Shown here: positions 29,320-38,130 of the stretch, piece by piece
Layout of the letters: each line of letters starts with the position of its first letter
Position numbering within the stretch: position 1 is the stretch's first letter
Assembly: GCA_021890755.1 (NCBI GenBank)
Contig: JAKKUQ010000014.1
Location: 1 to 38,130 of the forward strand
DNA length: 38,130 nt
Origin: Thermosediminibacteraceae bacterium
GTDB taxonomy: Bacteria; Bacillota; Thermosediminibacteria; Thermosediminibacterales; Thermosediminibacteraceae
Reading direction: 5' to 3'
Position numbers and translations under genes: made by a program
The notes under the pieces: generated by a model
Seen by the model: only the letters and a program-made list of their open reading frames with translations
Database searches by the model: none
Told to the model about the DNA's origin: nothing

Positions 29320-32300
29320 TTGAGGCGATATAAAAATATTATTTCTATTATACTCGTTATTTGCCTTTCTATTGGTGCATTGCCCGTAATTCCTCTTAAG
29401 ACAGCTTATGCTGCATTAATAGACGATACAGGTGATTTAAACCTGAAGAACAATGACCCGGTTACAATGAGTCCTTCTCCGGGCACTTTTCCTAACCCTA
29501 TACCTGCTAACGGTCAAGTTGTATTTTCTGGCAAGTGGAATGTCTATGTAAATGGAAAACTAGCAGGATATGATAAAGTGGTAAAATACCTTCATAAACA
29601 ATCTAAAAAAGCCGAGCAGTATAACTTTGTGCAATTTAACAAAATAGATCAGTGGGTTCCTGTATTTGATGGTGATCCTACATTTGTCAATGCTAATAAA
29701 AATAAGTTTAAAGTAACCATATCTGATTCGCAAAGAATTTACCTTCGTTATCTCGCTAGTTTATGTGGTGCATACATAGAAAATTGGGAAGTAACCGGCT
29801 TTGAAGGCATAACTGGAAACGTATATGTTAGGACAACTCCACGGCCAGCAGCTAATATAAGTGTGTCTAAATCTGTTAAAGAAGGCACTCCAGTAAAAAT
29901 AACCCTTAGCGGACAAACTTTTGCACAAGTGGACAATCAAGTAGCAAATAGAGTAGGAATTTCACCAAAGCAGGTTATAGTCTCTTTTAATATCGATGGC
30001 CAACCTGTTTTCAGTGGGAAGACAATCAAAAACACGAATACTTATAACGAAACAATTACTCGGACATTTAGTGCAGGAACTCATACTCTTACGCTTTTTG
30101 TAAAAGATGCTGTAAATAGATATACCAGAAAAGATGTTTCAATAAACGTTGTAAGCTCGACGCCACCTCCACCACCTATGGGAGGTATTCAGGCAGGTAT
30201 AGACCTTGTTTTAGACCCGCCATCATTAAAGAAAGGGACTACAGGAAATGTCAATGCGACAATAGATGCAAGCTCAAGCACAAGTAGCGGAAACGGCCCT
30301 TATTCAGCGAGATTTTGGCTCAAAGTAAACGGAACTGATTTATTAGGTTCAGAAGGTACAGCGATAACAGGTTTGTCTTCTCTTTCTCTGGCAAAGTATG
30401 CAAAGTTAATAACAAACGCTAAACCTGGCGACAGGGTATGGGCGAAGGTACGTGTTTGGGATGCGAGCATAAACAAGACCTCTGAAGCAGAGACAACAAA
30501 GATTATAGGGCAGTATGAAGATACACCTCCACCTCCTGAAGAAGAACCAATGCCCCCACCTGCACCTGAGCCTGAGCCTCCAGTTGCAGGAATAAACGCT
30601 CCTTCTGAAGTGATTCAAGGTGAAGATGTGCGTATCAGTTCATCTTCATACGACCCTGACGGCACGATTGAAGATTATGACTGGAGGATAGCTCCTTCAA
30701 CAGGTGTAGTGGGCACTCTTTCGGGCAAGAGCGGGACAATATATTTCGATAACGTAGGCATATATACGATAAGGCTTACAGTGACCGACAGTGATGGCTT
30801 AACGGATACAGCACAAAAAACAATAGAAGTTAAGCCTGCAATACCTAAAGCATATTTTGATTATTCAGGTGCATTAAAGGAAAACAGAAAGATAATACTC
30901 GACGCTTCAGGCAGTACTACAGTAAAACGTTACCCGATGATATGGGAGGCAACCGAATGGGAAATAACGCCTGCTAGTCCAGGTTTAACTCAAAATGATA
31001 TAAAAATAGTTTCGTCTTCAGATATGAAGACTAGGACGGTGCTGTTCAAGAAGGCTGGAGATTATAGGGTCAGGGTAAGGGTAAAAAATACAGCAGGACA
31101 CTATTCCGACTGGTTCGAAAGAGTTTTGACCATTACACCAGACCAACCTCCTGTAGCCGATTTTTACGTACATCCCGTTGTGTTAAGAGACCCTTCAAAT
31201 GGGAACAAAGCTAAAATTGAATTGATGGACTGTTCGTATTCACCAGATGGAGATATCATATCTCAGAGAATCTGGAGATATAAATATGATTCCAATAATA
31301 ATGGTTCTTTTTCTGACGAGACGTGGATAACACTTGACAGCGGAAATAATCCAAATCCCGTACTTTATACTACCGAGGTTGGCAAGTACCTCTTTGAACT
31401 TTCCATCCAGGAAGATTTTGGCCAGGAAACGATTCAAGAATTTGTTTCTCCAGAAGACTACAAATGGGATGATACTAGCGATAAATTGTTAAATGAAAAA
31501 ATATCGGAAGTTGTCAACCTTCAGCCTACTGTAGATTTCGAAATGTATGCAAAAAAGAAAGCTGAGCTGGTTATCAGAGTAGGAAAGCTAAATGATTACG
31601 ATACAAGAGTAAGGCAGTTAGAGGATGCGATAACTAATATTCTGCTGCCTATTCTCAGAGGTAAGAACATAGATGTGAAGATTGTAGACAGTGACTTTGG
31701 TACAGGTCAGTATGGAGGCAATACCAACTTTAATGGACAATATTACACTGTGTCGAGTCATATAATTAAATCTACTATAGATACTTCTGGCAAATTTGGC
31801 GTCACAACAGTAGAAGGTTTCCCTGGAATTTTCTCGGACGATAATAAAATCTTACTTTATAACGGTGATGTGTCGACTACATCAGCCCTAGTTGTCAAGA
31901 TTAATGGTTCCGTTTATGATCTCTATACGCGTACTCCAACTTCTATTAACATAGAAGATGGCAAAATTGTAGTAAATTACGGTGTAATTGATGGGGTTGA
32001 GGTAAAAGTAACATATACGATATACGACGATAAATATGTCTTAATAAATCTCGAAGGCATTAACCGTGCCAGCGGGGAAAAGTATATAGGTTTCAAAATT
32101 TATTATGACACTTGCGTAGCTGGTAATGACGGATCGCCAATAAAAGTGGTTGACAAAGGTTTTGAAATATATAACAACTCTTATAATGTGAGAGCTGTAG
32201 GCGTCCTTAAAAACAATCCTATAGTCACTACTCCAAGCGATTGGCGTATGGAGCGATGGAGTGGCAGCTCTAAAACTGACTGGCCTTTCGATGATGGTTA

Positions 32301-34368
32301 TGCACACTTCAGTAGTTCCTACTATGTCGGACAGACCTACCAAGTGAGCGATACGGCTATAAGTCTATGGTGGCATTCTCAAAAAGTCAATCCCGGACAA
32401 AAAAGAAGCGTTGTTACGCTGTTAGGCATAGAAAGACCCGTTGAGGCTAAGCTAGATCCTATAGGAATAAGCCTTTCGAATGTGGTTTGGAATGAATCAA
32501 ATGCTGGACGATACGTGCTCTTGTTTAGCGATGCATCTTTTTCGGATTATAGCGATGATAATGTAAAAACAAGATTTTCTAATGCCATAAATCAGGGCCC
32601 GGCAAAAATAATAGTCAGCGGACAGACGACTTTCCCTCAAACTCAGGCTGATGGACTTATAAACCTAACAGCTTTAGGCGGGTTCTCAATCCGTGATGAC
32701 TCGATAAATACTCAAATCAACGCTATTGTAAACTACATCGCTCAAGATTTGGAAAATCAAGGTAAACTTATTGAACAGTATGTACTTCTCAATGAAGAAG
32801 TCGAGATTAAAACTTACTACTACGATCCGGAAAATGACCCAGAGCACAGTGAGCGTTGGTTGTACACTCATGATCCTACATATTTTGAAAACAGCTTAGG
32901 CTTAGCCGATTTTTCAGGAAAATATATACCTGCACCGATTACGAAGTTCGATAAGGTAGGTAAATACGAAGTAGTCTTCCAGAAAAGAGATAATCCTAAA
33001 AATGATGACCGTTTCGACAACTACCGTCTATGGAGCTACATGCCCTTGAATAAATTGACTATATACGTTCATAGAAAACCAATTGCTCAATTTACTGTGT
33101 CAATGGTACCTAACGGAGCAAACTACGTAATATCCCTTACAGACCAAAGTTATGACCTCGACCATATTTCAATGCCTAATAAAGGCATACAGGCATGGGA
33201 ATGGAAGTGGAAGGAAGTTAATGAAACCACATGGCATTCAGGCAAGATGTCCGGTACATTCCCGGTCGGTAAAACTTATATAATCTATCTCAGAGTCCAG
33301 GACATTGAAGGTGCCTGGAGCGATCCTAAAGTTCAGGTTATAACGACACAAAACATAAATTTACCGCCCGTGGCGCAGTTTACTGTAAATCCCGCAACAC
33401 AGGTAATAAATAAACCATTAACCATAACAGACCTGAGCTACGACCCGAACGGCGACCCAATCGCAGAAAGAGCTTGGCGAGTCCAGAAACCCGACGGGAC
33501 GTGGATAAATTACGGCAGCACACTGCCGACTAACATACCTTCGCTGGGGGTTGGGACGTATACGATAGAGCTTAAAGTCCGGGACAATCCGCAATTCGGG
33601 ACGCCCCTGTGGTCGGAGCCATATACTCAGCAAGTGACGGTGATACCCGAAAACAATAAACCCGTTGCCCGCTTCACCATCGGTCCGAACCCGATAGTGG
33701 CCGATGAACCATATACGTTGAACGACACCAGCTACGACCCCGACGGCGATCCGATTGTGGCCAGGGAGTGGAAGGTGCAGAAGCCGGACGGGACATGGGT
33801 AACGATAAACCAGTGGAAGCCCACGTTCGAGGAAATGGGCCTGGGCGACGACGGAACATATAAGATACAATTAAGAGTTTTGGATGATCCAAGCCGTCGA
33901 CATCCGGCATTAACGCCGATGTGGTCCGATCCTTATACTGTGACCGTTCAGGTCCAGGGGCGTTTTATTGTGATCGGCAGCTCCAATAAGACCACATACA
34001 AGGCCGGAGAAGCCATGATACTATATGCCAGGACGGAGGGGAAAGCTTATCGAGTAGAAGCAAAAATGTGGTACCCAAAAAATGAATTCACTTCCTCGAA
34101 CGTTACTACCCTGGTACCGGATACTCCCCTGACTTCCCCTCCGCAGGACGTGATGACCTGGCATACGAAACACACGAAGGCGGAGGGTAGGGACCTAGTG
34201 GTGATCATACCCAGGAACATGCCAGACGGCAACTACCAGGTGGTGTTCACCGCCTATAAACAGTTGGCCGGCGGTGGGACGAAAACGGCAACAGACACCA
34301 TTACGGTGAGGGTAAAAGGCACGATATACGACCATTCGAAGTCGCAGATCATAGGCCCGAGGTTTTAA
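29320..34368 (+). CDS. Giant secreted PKD-domain surface protein
   Basis: 1682 residues from TTG 29320, behind GGGGTGAT; earlier in-frame codons belong to terminator DNA. A signal peptide (about 1-31, ending AYA) is clear. PKD-like domains occur near 421-507, 610-706, 1253-1345, 1349-1444 and 1447-1545, each with the SYDPDGD-type turn. A Pro-rich linker lies near 402-421 and a large non-repetitive middle region near 730-1240. No LPXTG or C-terminal membrane anchor is seen, so how it stays at the surface is unclear. PKD proteins usually act in adhesion. The last two PKD repeats are more GC-rich than the rest, suggesting a recombined 3' end. Confidence 0.85.
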   Translation: MRRYKNIISIILVICLSIGALPVIPLKTAYAALIDDTGDLNLKNNDPVTMSPSPGTFPNPIPANGQVVFSGKWNVYVNGKLAGYDKVVKYLHKQSKKAEQYNFVQFNKIDQWVPVFDGDPTFVNANKNKFKVTISDSQRIYLRYLASLCGAYIENWEVTGFEGITGNVYVRTTPRPAANISVSKSVKEGTPVKITLSGQTFAQVDNQVANRVGISPKQVIVSFNIDGQPVFSGKTIKNTNTYNETITRTFSAGTHTLTLFVKDAVNRYTRKDVSINVVSSTPPPPPMGGIQAGIDLVLDPPSLKKGTTGNVNATIDASSSTSSGNGPYSARFWLKVNGTDLLGSEGTAITGLSSLSLAKYAKLITNAKPGDRVWAKVRVWDASINKTSEAETTKIIGQYEDTPPPPEEEPMPPPAPEPEPPVAGINAPSEVIQGEDVRISSSSYDPDGTIEDYDWRIAPSTGVVGTLSGKSGTIYFDNVGIYTIRLTVTDSDGLTDTAQKTIEVKPAIPKAYFDYSGALKENRKIILDASGSTTVKRYPMIWEATEWEITPASPGLTQNDIKIVSSSDMKTRTVLFKKAGDYRVRVRVKNTAGHYSDWFERVLTITPDQPPVADFYVHPVVLRDPSNGNKAKIELMDCSYSPDGDIISQRIWRYKYDSNNNGSFSDETWITLDSGNNPNPVLYTTEVGKYLFELSIQEDFGQETIQEFVSPEDYKWDDTSDKLLNEKISEVVNLQPTVDFEMYAKKKAELVIRVGKLNDYDTRVRQLEDAITNILLPILRGKNIDVKIVDSDFGTGQYGGNTNFNGQYYTVSSHIIKSTIDTSGKFGVTTVEGFPGIFSDDNKILLYNGDVSTTSALVVKINGSVYDLYTRTPTSINIEDGKIVVNYGVIDGVEVKVTYTIYDDKYVLINLEGINRASGEKYIGFKIYYDTCVAGNDGSPIKVVDKGFEIYNNSYNVRAVGVLKNNPIVTTPSDWRMERWSGSSKTDWPFDDGYAHFSSSYYVGQTYQVSDTAISLWWHSQKVNPGQKRSVVTLLGIERPVEAKLDPIGISLSNVVWNESNAGRYVLLFSDASFSDYSDDNVKTRFSNAINQGPAKIIVSGQTTFPQTQADGLINLTALGGFSIRDDSINTQINAIVNYIAQDLENQGKLIEQYVLLNEEVEIKTYYYDPENDPEHSERWLYTHDPTYFENSLGLADFSGKYIPAPITKFDKVGKYEVVFQKRDNPKNDDRFDNYRLWSYMPLNKLTIYVHRKPIAQFTVSMVPNGANYVISLTDQSYDLDHISMPNKGIQAWEWKWKEVNETTWHSGKMSGTFPVGKTYIIYLRVQDIEGAWSDPKVQVITTQNINLPPVAQFTVNPATQVINKPLTITDLSYDPNGDPIAERAWRVQKPDGTWINYGSTLPTNIPSLGVGTYTIELKVRDNPQFGTPLWSEPYTQQVTVIPENNKPVARFTIGPNPIVADEPYTLNDTSYDPDGDPIVAREWKVQKPDGTWVTINQWKPTFEEMGLGDDGTYKIQLRVLDDPSRRHPALTPMWSDPYTVTVQVQGRFIVIGSSNKTTYKAGEAMILYARTEGKAYRVEAKMWYPKNEFTSSNVTTLVPDTPLTSPPQDVMTWHTKHTKAEGRDLVVIIPRNMPDGNYQVVFTAYKQLAGGGTKTATDTITVRVKGTIYDHSKSQIIGPRF

Positions 34369-34373
34369 AAATA

Positions 34374-34410
34374 GCCCTGCATAGAGCCTCTTTTTGGCTC
34401 CATGCAGGGC
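34374..34410 (+). terminator. Hairpin after the PKD gene, related to repeat hairpins
   Basis: GCCCTGCAT (34374-34382) pairs with ATGCAGGGC (34402-34410), and GAGCC/GGCTC pair inside, as at 12742-12780 and 27279-27316. No T run follows. It is probably a transcription end or mRNA-stabilising stem used repeatedly in this element. Confidence 0.6.
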
Positions 34411-34526
34411 CGCACTATATATTATAGAAGAAGTTATAAAAAGTAAAAGGAAAAAGGTAATATACATCGAATTTTAATGGTAGATAATAATTATTTCTAA
34501 GGTGAAACGTTAGTATATTTTCGAAG

Positions 34527-34895
34527 ATGATAATGGGAAAAGAAACTATCAAAGACTTAAAGCTTTTAATTTTGTTAAATGCCTGGGATGGCATAGTCAG
34601 TTATATAGGAGTTTCCACAAAAAATATAGAAGAATGGAATCCGTTCATGCGGAACATCGTATCAAATATTTTATTACTGATAGTAGTAAAAATAATAATA
34701 CCTACGCTTATCATTAGCCTAATAATTTTGAAAATAAAGTCAGGTGTCTATTGTCCTAGGAAGGTATTTAGAAAATTGATAAGATTGACTCTTTGCCTGT
34801 ACATAGCAGTCTCATTAATTCACGCTTTGTGGATAATTAAAACTTATCGCCTTATGGCTCCCGCCATTGTATTCATAAAATTATTGTATTCATAA
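34527..34895 (+). CDS. Small membrane protein, DUF5658-like
   Basis: 122 residues with three or four membrane spans. LLNAWDGIVSYIG followed by EEWNPFMRNI is close to the pattern of the DUF5658 family (NxxDxx...ExNP). Function unknown. Two close ATG codons (34527, 34533) are possible starts and the ribosome site is weak. The segment is AT-rich and sits between the PKD gene and the KAP NTPase. Confidence 0.65.
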   Translation: MIMGKETIKDLKLLILLNAWDGIVSYIGVSTKNIEEWNPFMRNIVSNILLLIVVKIIIPTLIISLIILKIKSGVYCPRKVFRKLIRLTLCLYIAVSLIHALWIIKTYRLMAPAIVFIKLLYS

Positions 34896-35082
34896 AATTT
34901 AGGTAATAAGGATCGATTGGTTTTAGAAAAATACATGTTTTTAGATACTTTTAAATGCCATTTGAAAGTCCAGTATATGAAATTTTGTAGAGTAAAAGTA
35001 GTTTGTTTAATCATGAAGGAGTTTTTTAAGAAATTAAAGAATAAAACTGTAGCATTTAAAAATTCTATGGGGGTATCTTAAA

Positions 35083-37248
35083 ATGGAGCATGAAAAGTTA
35101 CTTTCAGATGATCCATTAAAAAACCCTGAAGAGGATTTATTTGGATATGCCCCTTATGCAAAGAGACTTGCCGAAATTATACGTAAAGCACCTAAAGATA
35201 GGAGTTTAGTGATCGCTTTAAATGGATCATGGGGTACTGGCAAGACTACGTTTCTTAATTTTGTAGTAAAATATATTGAAAATTACCCAAAAAAAGAAAC
35301 GCCTATTATCGTTAAGTTTAACCCTTGGCTTTTTTCTGGTCATGGTGATTTGGCTAATCAATTTTTCAGAGAGTTACAAGCGGTACTTGAGAGCAAATTC
35401 GGGGGAAAAGTTAAGCGTCTTATTTCGAATATAGCCGATTTTGCTGCAATTGTTTCAAAAGCACCAGAACTAACTGGCATTATTCAAGTGGCAGGTTCGT
35501 TTTTTCTAATGATGAAAGAAAGAACTACTCAAAAAAAAGAATTATGGGAATTGAAAGCACAAATCTCAAAAGAGCTTAAGAATCAAAATCGCAAATTCCT
35601 TGTTCTGATAGATGATATTGATCGGCTTTCGAAAGAAGAAATACGCGATCTTTTTAAATTAATAAAATCTATAGCTGATTTTCCTAATATCCACTACTTA
35701 TTAGCATTCGACAAGAATGTAGTAACAAATGCACTTGGAGATACCCAAGACGTTTCGGGTGAAGAGTACTTGTCAAAAATAGTTCAAGTGGCTTTGGATT
35801 TACCTATACCAGATAAGATAGCTTTGAGAAAATTGTTCTTAGAAAATATTAATATAGTATTTGCTGAAACTCCTAATGAGCTTTATGACTATAACTACTT
35901 TCTTAATTTATACTGGGACGGGATTGATCACTTTTTAAAAACCCCTAGAGATGTGAAACGACTTATTAACGCAATTAAAATTAATTATCCTAGTGTGAAA
36001 GGAGAAGTTAATCCTGCTGACTTTATAGCTATAGAAACTCTAAGGATTTTTGCTCATGACTTATATTGTAATATTCGCTCAAATCCAGAAATGTTTTGTT
36101 CTGGTGATAGTAAAATTATCGATAAGAATATACTAAGGTCCTTTCATCAAAAGCTTATTGAGGAATTCCCTGAAGATGATAGAAAACCATTGATGAATCT
36201 TCTGCGTCGGTTATTCCCCATGCTCGAAGGAATAGAAGGTTTATACGGTAATGTTCATTATGGTTCCGATTTTATACCAAAGTGGCGAAAGGAGCTGAGG
36301 GTTTGCGTCCGAGAAATTTTCCCCATCTACTTCCGTTTTTCTGTACCAGAAGGCGATATGTCGAACATAGAAATCAAAACTTTGCTTGCATTGCTAGATG
36401 ATATCGAGGCGTTTGGTAATAAACTTATAGAACTTTCTCGTCAAATAAGACCAGATGGGTATACTCGGGTCAGTGTATTTTTGGAAAGATTGTTGGATTT
36501 TATAGATGAAATACCTACATACCGACTGAAAAACCTATTAAAAACTTTATTTAATGTAGGAGATAATTTACTTGTTCCGGAAGACGAACCTAAAGGGCTT
36601 TTTAGTTGGGGAAATGATATTCGTATCGGGCGAGTATTTTTCCGAATACTAAGAAGATATAAAACCCCGCAAGAAAGATTCGAGATTTTGAAAGAAATCT
36701 TTGAAAGTGGGCATGCTATTTCTGTTATTGTCATAGAGATTATCGCTTTAGGACAGCAGCATGGTAAGTATGGCGCAAGCCCTGATCCGGATAAGCTCAT
36801 TGATATTGAACATCTAGAAATGCTTGAAGAAATAGCATTAAGAAAAATCAAAGAAGCAGCTAATACAGGGGAATTGCTCAAAGCCCCGGCTCTTGCTACA
36901 ATACTTTATCGTTGGCGAGATTGGGAAAATGAAGATGCCCCTAGAAAATGGATACTCAATAAAAATATATTGGCATCTGATAAAAATCTTGTTGCTATAT
37001 TAACAGCGTTTCTCACAAAAACTTTTTCTCAGAATTTGGACGAAGTAGTGCCGAGGATAAATTGGCGACTTAATCCTAAAACCCTTGAACCTTTTTTAGA
37101 TCCCAATGCTATAATACACAGATGCAGACTGATTTTATCAAATCCACCAGAGTGGTTAACTGAGAAAGAGAAAATTGCTGTAGAAACTTTCGTTAAAGAA
37201 TTTGATTCATTGCAAGGAAAAAATATTGATGAAATTGAAGATGATTAG
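35083..37248 (+). CDS. KAP-family P-loop NTPase
   Basis: 721 residues. Walker A GSWGTGKTT at 48-56 and Walker B VLIDDIDRL at 174-182 are those of the KAP NTPases, with the family's LxxFDxxVV and KxxQ segments behind (LLAFDKNVV, SKIVQVALDLP). The expected membrane insertion may be the hydrophobic segment near 130-145 (IIQVAGSFFLMM). The C-terminal 400 residues are helical and unrecognised. KAP proteins occur on plasmids and phages, the best known being PifA of plasmid F, which excludes phage T7. A defence role is therefore plausible. It stands alone, preceded by an AT-rich gap of 187 bp without a visible gene. Confidence 0.85.
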   Translation: MEHEKLLSDDPLKNPEEDLFGYAPYAKRLAEIIRKAPKDRSLVIALNGSWGTGKTTFLNFVVKYIENYPKKETPIIVKFNPWLFSGHGDLANQFFRELQAVLESKFGGKVKRLISNIADFAAIVSKAPELTGIIQVAGSFFLMMKERTTQKKELWELKAQISKELKNQNRKFLVLIDDIDRLSKEEIRDLFKLIKSIADFPNIHYLLAFDKNVVTNALGDTQDVSGEEYLSKIVQVALDLPIPDKIALRKLFLENINIVFAETPNELYDYNYFLNLYWDGIDHFLKTPRDVKRLINAIKINYPSVKGEVNPADFIAIETLRIFAHDLYCNIRSNPEMFCSGDSKIIDKNILRSFHQKLIEEFPEDDRKPLMNLLRRLFPMLEGIEGLYGNVHYGSDFIPKWRKELRVCVREIFPIYFRFSVPEGDMSNIEIKTLLALLDDIEAFGNKLIELSRQIRPDGYTRVSVFLERLLDFIDEIPTYRLKNLLKTLFNVGDNLLVPEDEPKGLFSWGNDIRIGRVFFRILRRYKTPQERFEILKEIFESGHAISVIVIEIIALGQQHGKYGASPDPDKLIDIEHLEMLEEIALRKIKEAANTGELLKAPALATILYRWRDWENEDAPRKWILNKNILASDKNLVAILTAFLTKTFSQNLDEVVPRINWRLNPKTLEPFLDPNAIIHRCRLILSNPPEWLTEKEKIAVETFVKEFDSLQGKNIDEIEDD

Positions 37249-37641
37249 AAGGGAGTATAAATTAATTTGTGGAAACTCCACTGGATAAATTGGTAGAGTT
37301 AAACTAGGGGGTAATTTAACCTAAATTTTCCAACGGAGAGCTTCCACTTCATCCAAGGAAATTTGGTAACCCCCGTAATACCTCGGGAAGAATAAGGCAG
37401 ATTTCTATCCAGTAATTTCGTAATCAAGTGTACGACAAAAGTTTGTAAAACGTATACATCTTTTCAAGTGGGCACTGGTAGATGCAGGCTACAGCAAATT
37501 GAAGGTGTATAAGTATCCGTCTTATATGTTAGATGCAGTCGCTCAAAGTTACTGCTGTTTTTCGGATAATTTTATAAAGTTCTGTCGCTGGGAAAAAGAA
37601 TAGTTTTTCTATCTTTACGGTGAGGTATATGGAGAAGATGA
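37249..37641. other. Gap with remnants of coding sequence
   Basis: No complete gene is visible in this stretch. A plus-strand frame at 37424-37603 is open (KFVKRIHLFKWALVDAGYSK) but has no good start or ribosome site. It reads like a piece of a larger degraded protein. I cannot assign it. Confidence 0.4.
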
Positions 37642-37875
37642 AAATTCATAATCGATTTCGATAAAACCGCTGGTCCAGCAACTGGAAGGGGAGAGTTTTC
37701 TAAACACCATCTGGAGTTATGTGAATACCTACATAGCCTTGACAGTCATGGTTCGTTAGATGCTGTGTACGACGGCGGGATATTATGGGAGGAAAAATCT
37801 AGGAGCATTAAGGGAGAATATAAAGCATTTATGGAGGTCTCTAGCAAATTTATGAAGGTAATAATGGCGCATTAG
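37642..37875 (+). pseudogene. Open frame without a start, probable gene fragment
   Basis: 77 codons from just after a TGA to TAG 37875, reading IDFDKTAGPATGRGEFSKHH, then LDAVYDGGILWEEKSRSIKG. The composition looks like real protein, but no ATG, GTG or TTG is near the beginning, so it is probably the 3' remnant of a broken gene. No family recognised. A terminator follows. Confidence 0.4.
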
Positions 37876-37887
37876 TAGAAAAATGAC

Positions 37888-37909
37888 CCCAGCATTTGCT
37901 GGGGTTTTT
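37888..37909. terminator. Terminator hairpin near the window end
   Basis: CCCCAGC and GCTGGGG form a compact stem with a short ATTT loop, followed by TTTTTGCTTTT. It lies between the plus-strand fragment and the stop of the minus-strand ORF. It is strong in the plus direction. Confidence 0.85.
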
Positions 37910-37913
37910 GCTT

Positions 37914-38130
37914 TTAGATTTTCTTACCGTTGTGCTGTTTTAATTCGCCTTTGAAGATGTATTTATTATGGTACATTATGAATTCCTCGCTTATGTTATG
38001 CTGTAGAATAAGAGTATGTCCATTTAAACTATCCCTAGGATCTGCATGTAACACACGTTTCTGAACAATATCTATAGTTGTCACCGCCGGTGTATAATTG
38101 ACCCAGGAGCAACGAAAAGGAATTGACCCA
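37914..38130 (-). CDS. C-terminal end of an unidentified protein (runs off window)
   Basis: A minus-strand frame stays open from the window edge to TAA at 37914-37916, about 71 codons: FRCSWVNYTPAVTTIDIVQK, then LHADPRDSLNGHTLILQHN and IFKGELKQHNGKKI. The start lies outside. Composition is protein-like and a terminator sits beyond the stop, though that hairpin's T run faces the other way. Family unknown; a transposase C-terminus is one possibility I could not confirm. Confidence 0.45.
   Translation of the reverse strand, partial: GSIPFRCSWVNYTPAVTTIDIVQKRVLHADPRDSLNGHTLILQHNISEEFIMYHNKYIFKGELKQHNGKKI

Larger units (their letters stand above)
56..38130. mobile_element. Integrative and conjugative element, left part (right end not in window)
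   Basis: An integrase abuts a tRNA gene and is followed by an immunity switch, Xis-like protein, replication initiator, partition genes, relaxase, coupling protein and type IV secretion genes. This is the full set expected of an ICE that also replicates. No copy of the tRNA 3' end (TTCGAATCCCACC core) recurs later in the window, so the distal attachment site is outside. The extent to the right edge is therefore an assumption; the segment after about 34.4 kb could be cargo or flanking DNA. Confidence 0.85.

Noticed and set aside
37249-38130. Distal attachment site of the element
   Set aside because: I looked for a second copy of the tRNA 3' end (TTCGAATCCCACC) near the right edge and elsewhere and saw none. 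The ATTGACCCA direct repeat at the very end is too short to call.

Overview
The window looks like one end of a large integrative and conjugative element (ICE) in a Gram-positive, low-to-moderate GC Firmicute. Evidence: strong AGGAGG ribosome sites, many TTG/GTG starts, TTGACA/TATAAT promoters, a MobP-type relaxase, a PrgI protein, and an ImmA/ImmR-type immunity switch. A thermophilic clostridial host is my guess from overall style, not something the sequence proves. The element starts next to the 3' end of a tRNA-Thr(CGU) gene at the left edge. I found no second copy of that tRNA end, so the other boundary lies outside the window.

Layout. 1-55: truncated tRNA. 159-2203 (minus): integrase, ImmA-like protease and ImmR-like repressor, overlapping one another. 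2204-3872: two successive divergent repressor switches, each with its own operator family. 3923-4914: Xis-like protein and a sigma-region-4-like regulator. 4933-5793: two overlapping membrane ORFs on opposite strands. 5836-7416: a replication module, with an ssb interrupted by one stop codon, a multi-hairpin region with DnaA-box-like stems, and a replication initiator whose coding sequence contains three iterons. 7304-12736: a Tad/Flp pilus operon (MinD-like ATPase, TadA, TadB, TadC, Flp-like pilin, two TadE-like proteins, CpaB). 12741-13106: long GC-rich repeat, copy 1. 13184-16504: small ORF, HEPN/MNT pair, prepilin peptidase, HD-GYP protein, ParM. 16505-17087: parC-like repeats and ParR. 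17088-27263: second multi-hairpin region, oriT-like sequences, RHH accessory protein, relaxase, coupling protein, type IV secretion genes, M23 peptidase and a TadZ-like protein. 27278-27636: long repeat, copy 2. 27736-28282: DUF4258/YgiT toxin-antitoxin pair. 28307-34368: two secreted proteins, one a 1682-residue PKD-domain protein. 34527-37248: small membrane protein and a KAP P-loop NTPase. 37249-38130: degraded sequence and the end of an unidentified minus-strand ORF.

How it may work together. The immunity switch controls integrase and excision. The excised circle seems able to replicate (initiator, iterons, SSB) and to partition (ParM/ParR/parC), so it resembles a plasmid as much as an ICE. 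The relaxase, coupling protein and T4SS transfer it. The unusual part is a nearly complete Tad pilus, with its own prepilin peptidase and an HD-GYP protein, interleaved with the conjugation and partition genes. I infer that the pilus, possibly with the PKD surface protein, helps donor and recipient cells attach. This Tad-assisted conjugation idea and the repeated structured DNA elements are the main candidates for something new.
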